From Sindora glabra (Eukaryota > Streptophyta > Magnoliopsida > Fabales > Fabaceae): DNA of 64,000 bases. The position numbers and the translations under genes were made by a program. The notes beneath the pieces were generated by a model, which worked only from the letters and a program-made list of their open reading frames with translations, ran no database searches and was not told the origin of the DNA. Below, in pieces: positions 62,130 through 64,000 of this stretch. How positions within the stretch are numbered: position 1 is the first letter of the stretch; each line of letters begins with the position of its first letter. The stretch covers positions 68,235,989-68,299,988 of the forward strand of contig CM035228.1 of NCBI GenBank assembly GCA_020226215.1. Reading direction: 5' to 3'.

Positions 62130-62727
62130 AGATTGAAGAGCTTAATCCAAACAACATCTACAAGAGTGTGTTGGAGCAAAATCCTTTTTGGCTACTTATC
62201 GAAGCCATTATCATGAGCGAGCTTGATCGTAGTATGTTTTGAAAAAGTGATTAAAAAATAAAAGTAGTCAATACCACCTTCTCATCAAAATATGAAAAAT
62301 TCCTAATTAGCAGCGAACGACTAGCATCACACCTACCTTAGTGAAGCTCATATTTGGAATAAAGGATGGAGAACACCCTATCGACACAACACCTAGGAAG
62401 AGGTTACAATCTGATCTTGATACCAAATGATTCTATTGCCAAGGACAGCTAACAAAATCAATAATATTCAATGCACTCCAAAGGGCGGTGGGGGGAACAT
62501 CAGAAGTTGATGTTGAGGATGTCTCACGCTTAGTAACCCTAATGTTACTAGTGACCTTATTTGTACCAAACAGGGCTCAAATGCTGGCCTGGTCCTACTT
62601 GAGATATGTAGGGGACCTAGATGACATAAGACAATATTGGTGGTTTGGACATATACATGAGCAGTTGATGAACTCAATCACAAGGGACAGCCTACCAAAT
62701 ATAATCGGCTGTGTCATGCTATTACCA
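62130..62727 (+). pseudogene. Plant-mobile-domain-like (aminotransferase-like/DUF1985-type) ORF fragment
   Basis: Fragments read IEELNPNN, then QNPFWLLIEAI, and GIKDGEHPIDTTPRKRLQSD, then after one TGA (62428-62430) FYCQGQLTKSIIFNALQRA and DVEDVSRLVTLMLLVTLFVP, LRYVGDLDDIRQYWW, and IIGCVMLLP. This succession (LV.L.LL...LF.P, Y..DLD.I..Y.W, L..S, GC..LL) is the pattern I know from transposon-associated plant-mobile-domain proteins. A GTAAGT at 62728 directly after it could be a 5' splice site. There are stops and at least one frame change upstream, so this copy is probably broken. No catalytic residues can be assigned. Confidence 0.35.
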
Positions 62728-62949
62728 GTAAGTAACTATTGTCAAACTTGTTACCCTTCATGTCATTTTGTTCAATACTCTCTTCATTCATTTCTTTTAA
62801 TTTGATTGAATATTTTTTTTAAATTTCTTGCATGATTTTGGAAGTGTTAGTTGATGTTCCCAAATAGTAACATATAATTGTTTAGTGTGTAAATAGTAAA
62901 TCTACGTCTTCATGGCAGTTAGGTTATTAGTGTGACTTCATTTGTTCAT

Positions 62950-64000
62950 TAGTTTTGAGTTTATAGTTCGTGTTACTGTCTGGATGCAAAATAACAACAT
63001 GATACTATTTTGTCCTCAAGCAATAACATGTTGCTATTTTCACATTTCCTACTAATGACAATTGATTATTCATGTTACTTTGAGTTTTTGTGTAGTGTTA
63101 TTGTCTAGATACCAATAGAAACATGTTACTATTTGTTGTGTAGACAGTAACAACCCATTTTTTAAGTACTTCTTTAAATGCAACTTCAATTGAAGTTTTG
63201 ATATAATAATATATGTTTTATATTATTGATAATACTAGTTATGTGAGACAATAAATGTGCTTTGTGGGCATTAAAATTAAAAGGTGCTAAGATGCCTAAA
63301 GTGGGACCTGAAACATGCTAATTAAAGGACATAATGGTTAGCCACCTTCAGGTAACGTTTGGAAAATGTCATTTTCTTTATCCATTTTACAATTATGCCA
63401 TCACTCAATCCAATCTCTTATGTTACTATTTCTTATTAAAATAGAAACACGTCAAGAATTACACTAAACTAACCACTCTTGCATTTCAAGTGATCAACAG
63501 AGAACTCCAACCAATAATTGAGGAACAAAACATCCTTTACAACGTGACAACCCCATAATTTCAAATTATTGAATAAATGAGCAAATAAAAACACAAAAGG
63601 AACTCTCCTACTCTAAGGAATCTAACATGGACAACGATACATGAATGAACCAATACCTAATTTAACTAAGAAAAATAAAACTGGATCATTTTACACATAT
63701 TGCACTATCTCAAAAATAACATCAAGCACAAGATTTAAACGAGGTACAACAATTGAGGGATCAGTTACTCAACGTAAATTCTAGGATAGTTGAGATGACC
63801 AATGAATTGAAGTTCATTATAAAGAAATTTAAGATGTCAAAACAACAACTAAAGCAAGGGAAGGAAACAATCACAGACCTAACACATGATAACATACAGC
63901 TTCAAACATAACCAAAATAAAGGAATGAAACAATCACAGCACACAGAAAGCATACAGCTCTAAATGCAACTATATGACATAAAAAAGCACACAGAGAATC
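62950..64000. other. Right-edge DNA without a recognisable gene
   Basis: Contains further degenerate hairpin-motif copies (62972, 63105, 63420) and a ~59-bp imperfect tandem duplication near 63865-63955 (GAAACAATCACAG...CATACAGCT). No coding sequence was recognised. Confidence 0.5.

Larger units (their letters stand above)
60724..64000 (+). mobile_element. Probable large Harbinger-like element, left part only (runs off the window)
   Basis: It starts GGGCATGTTTGGTTCGCGAC inside the HSP70 flank fragment. Its first ~230 bp resemble the left end of the 8469-12170 element (GTTTGGTT, then TTTCTGGGAATATAAAC against TTTCTCAGGATATAAAC, then a second TGTTTGGTTAAATG against TTGTTTAGTTGCATAAATG). Degenerate copies of the same GTTACTGT...ACAGTAAC hairpin occur at 61544, 61678, 61852, 61890, 62972, 63105 and 63420. 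No right end is visible. The 3 bp before the start are ATA, not the canonical TTA/TAA, so the superfamily is tentative. Confidence 0.45.

Overview
The window is nuclear DNA of a flowering plant, most likely a eudicot. It is very AT-rich, has no bacterial-style operons, and contains intron-bearing cytosolic HSP70 genes among LTR retrotransposons, DNA transposons, MITE-like insertions and microsatellites. No tRNA, rRNA or CRISPR feature was recognised.

Layout. Bases 1-970 are the 3' part of a Ty1/copia polyprotein (RT/RNase H) that is open to the left edge, followed by a probable 3' LTR. Bases 1.7-12.2 kb hold no gene but carry two well-delimited DNA elements. One is a hAT-like non-autonomous element (6390-8150) with an internal tandem duplication. 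The other is a PIF/Harbinger-like element (8469-12170, TTA target duplication) filled with about 2 kb of tandem hairpin-forming minisatellite. From 12.77 kb to 58.98 kb the window is a three-copy segmental duplication (units A, B, C). Each unit carries one HSP70-like gene on the minus strand, with a two-exon structure split at the conserved Asp codon. Fragments of further copies lie at 29.15-29.55, 51.68-52.10 and 60.59-60.72 kb, so the cluster was once larger and may continue to the right. The units differ by later insertions that can be dated relative to each other, because another unit keeps the empty site. These are a long-TIR Mutator-like foldback element in A (18205-20313), a hAT MITE in A (23445-24282), and a complete but decayed copia element in B (35002-43234).

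HSP70 status. Copy 3 (52991-56079) is the only one with intact exons and consensus splice sites. Copy 1 has two single-base insertions in exon 1. Copy 2 has lost its normal 3' splice-site AG, although a cryptic AG upstream would keep the frame. All three lack the C-terminal EEVD of cytosolic HSP70 and end in an unusual tail. Their differences concentrate in the substrate-binding domain.

The right end (about 60.72-64.0 kb) looks like part of a second, larger element related to the 8.5-12.2 kb one. It has a similar terminus, degenerate versions of the same hairpin motif, and a decayed ORF resembling the plant-mobile-domain (aminotransferase-like) family. I found no convincing new biological system. 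The most unusual items are the hairpin minisatellite shared by two transposons, an unassigned ORF upstream of gag in the copia element, and the diversified EEVD-less HSP70 array.
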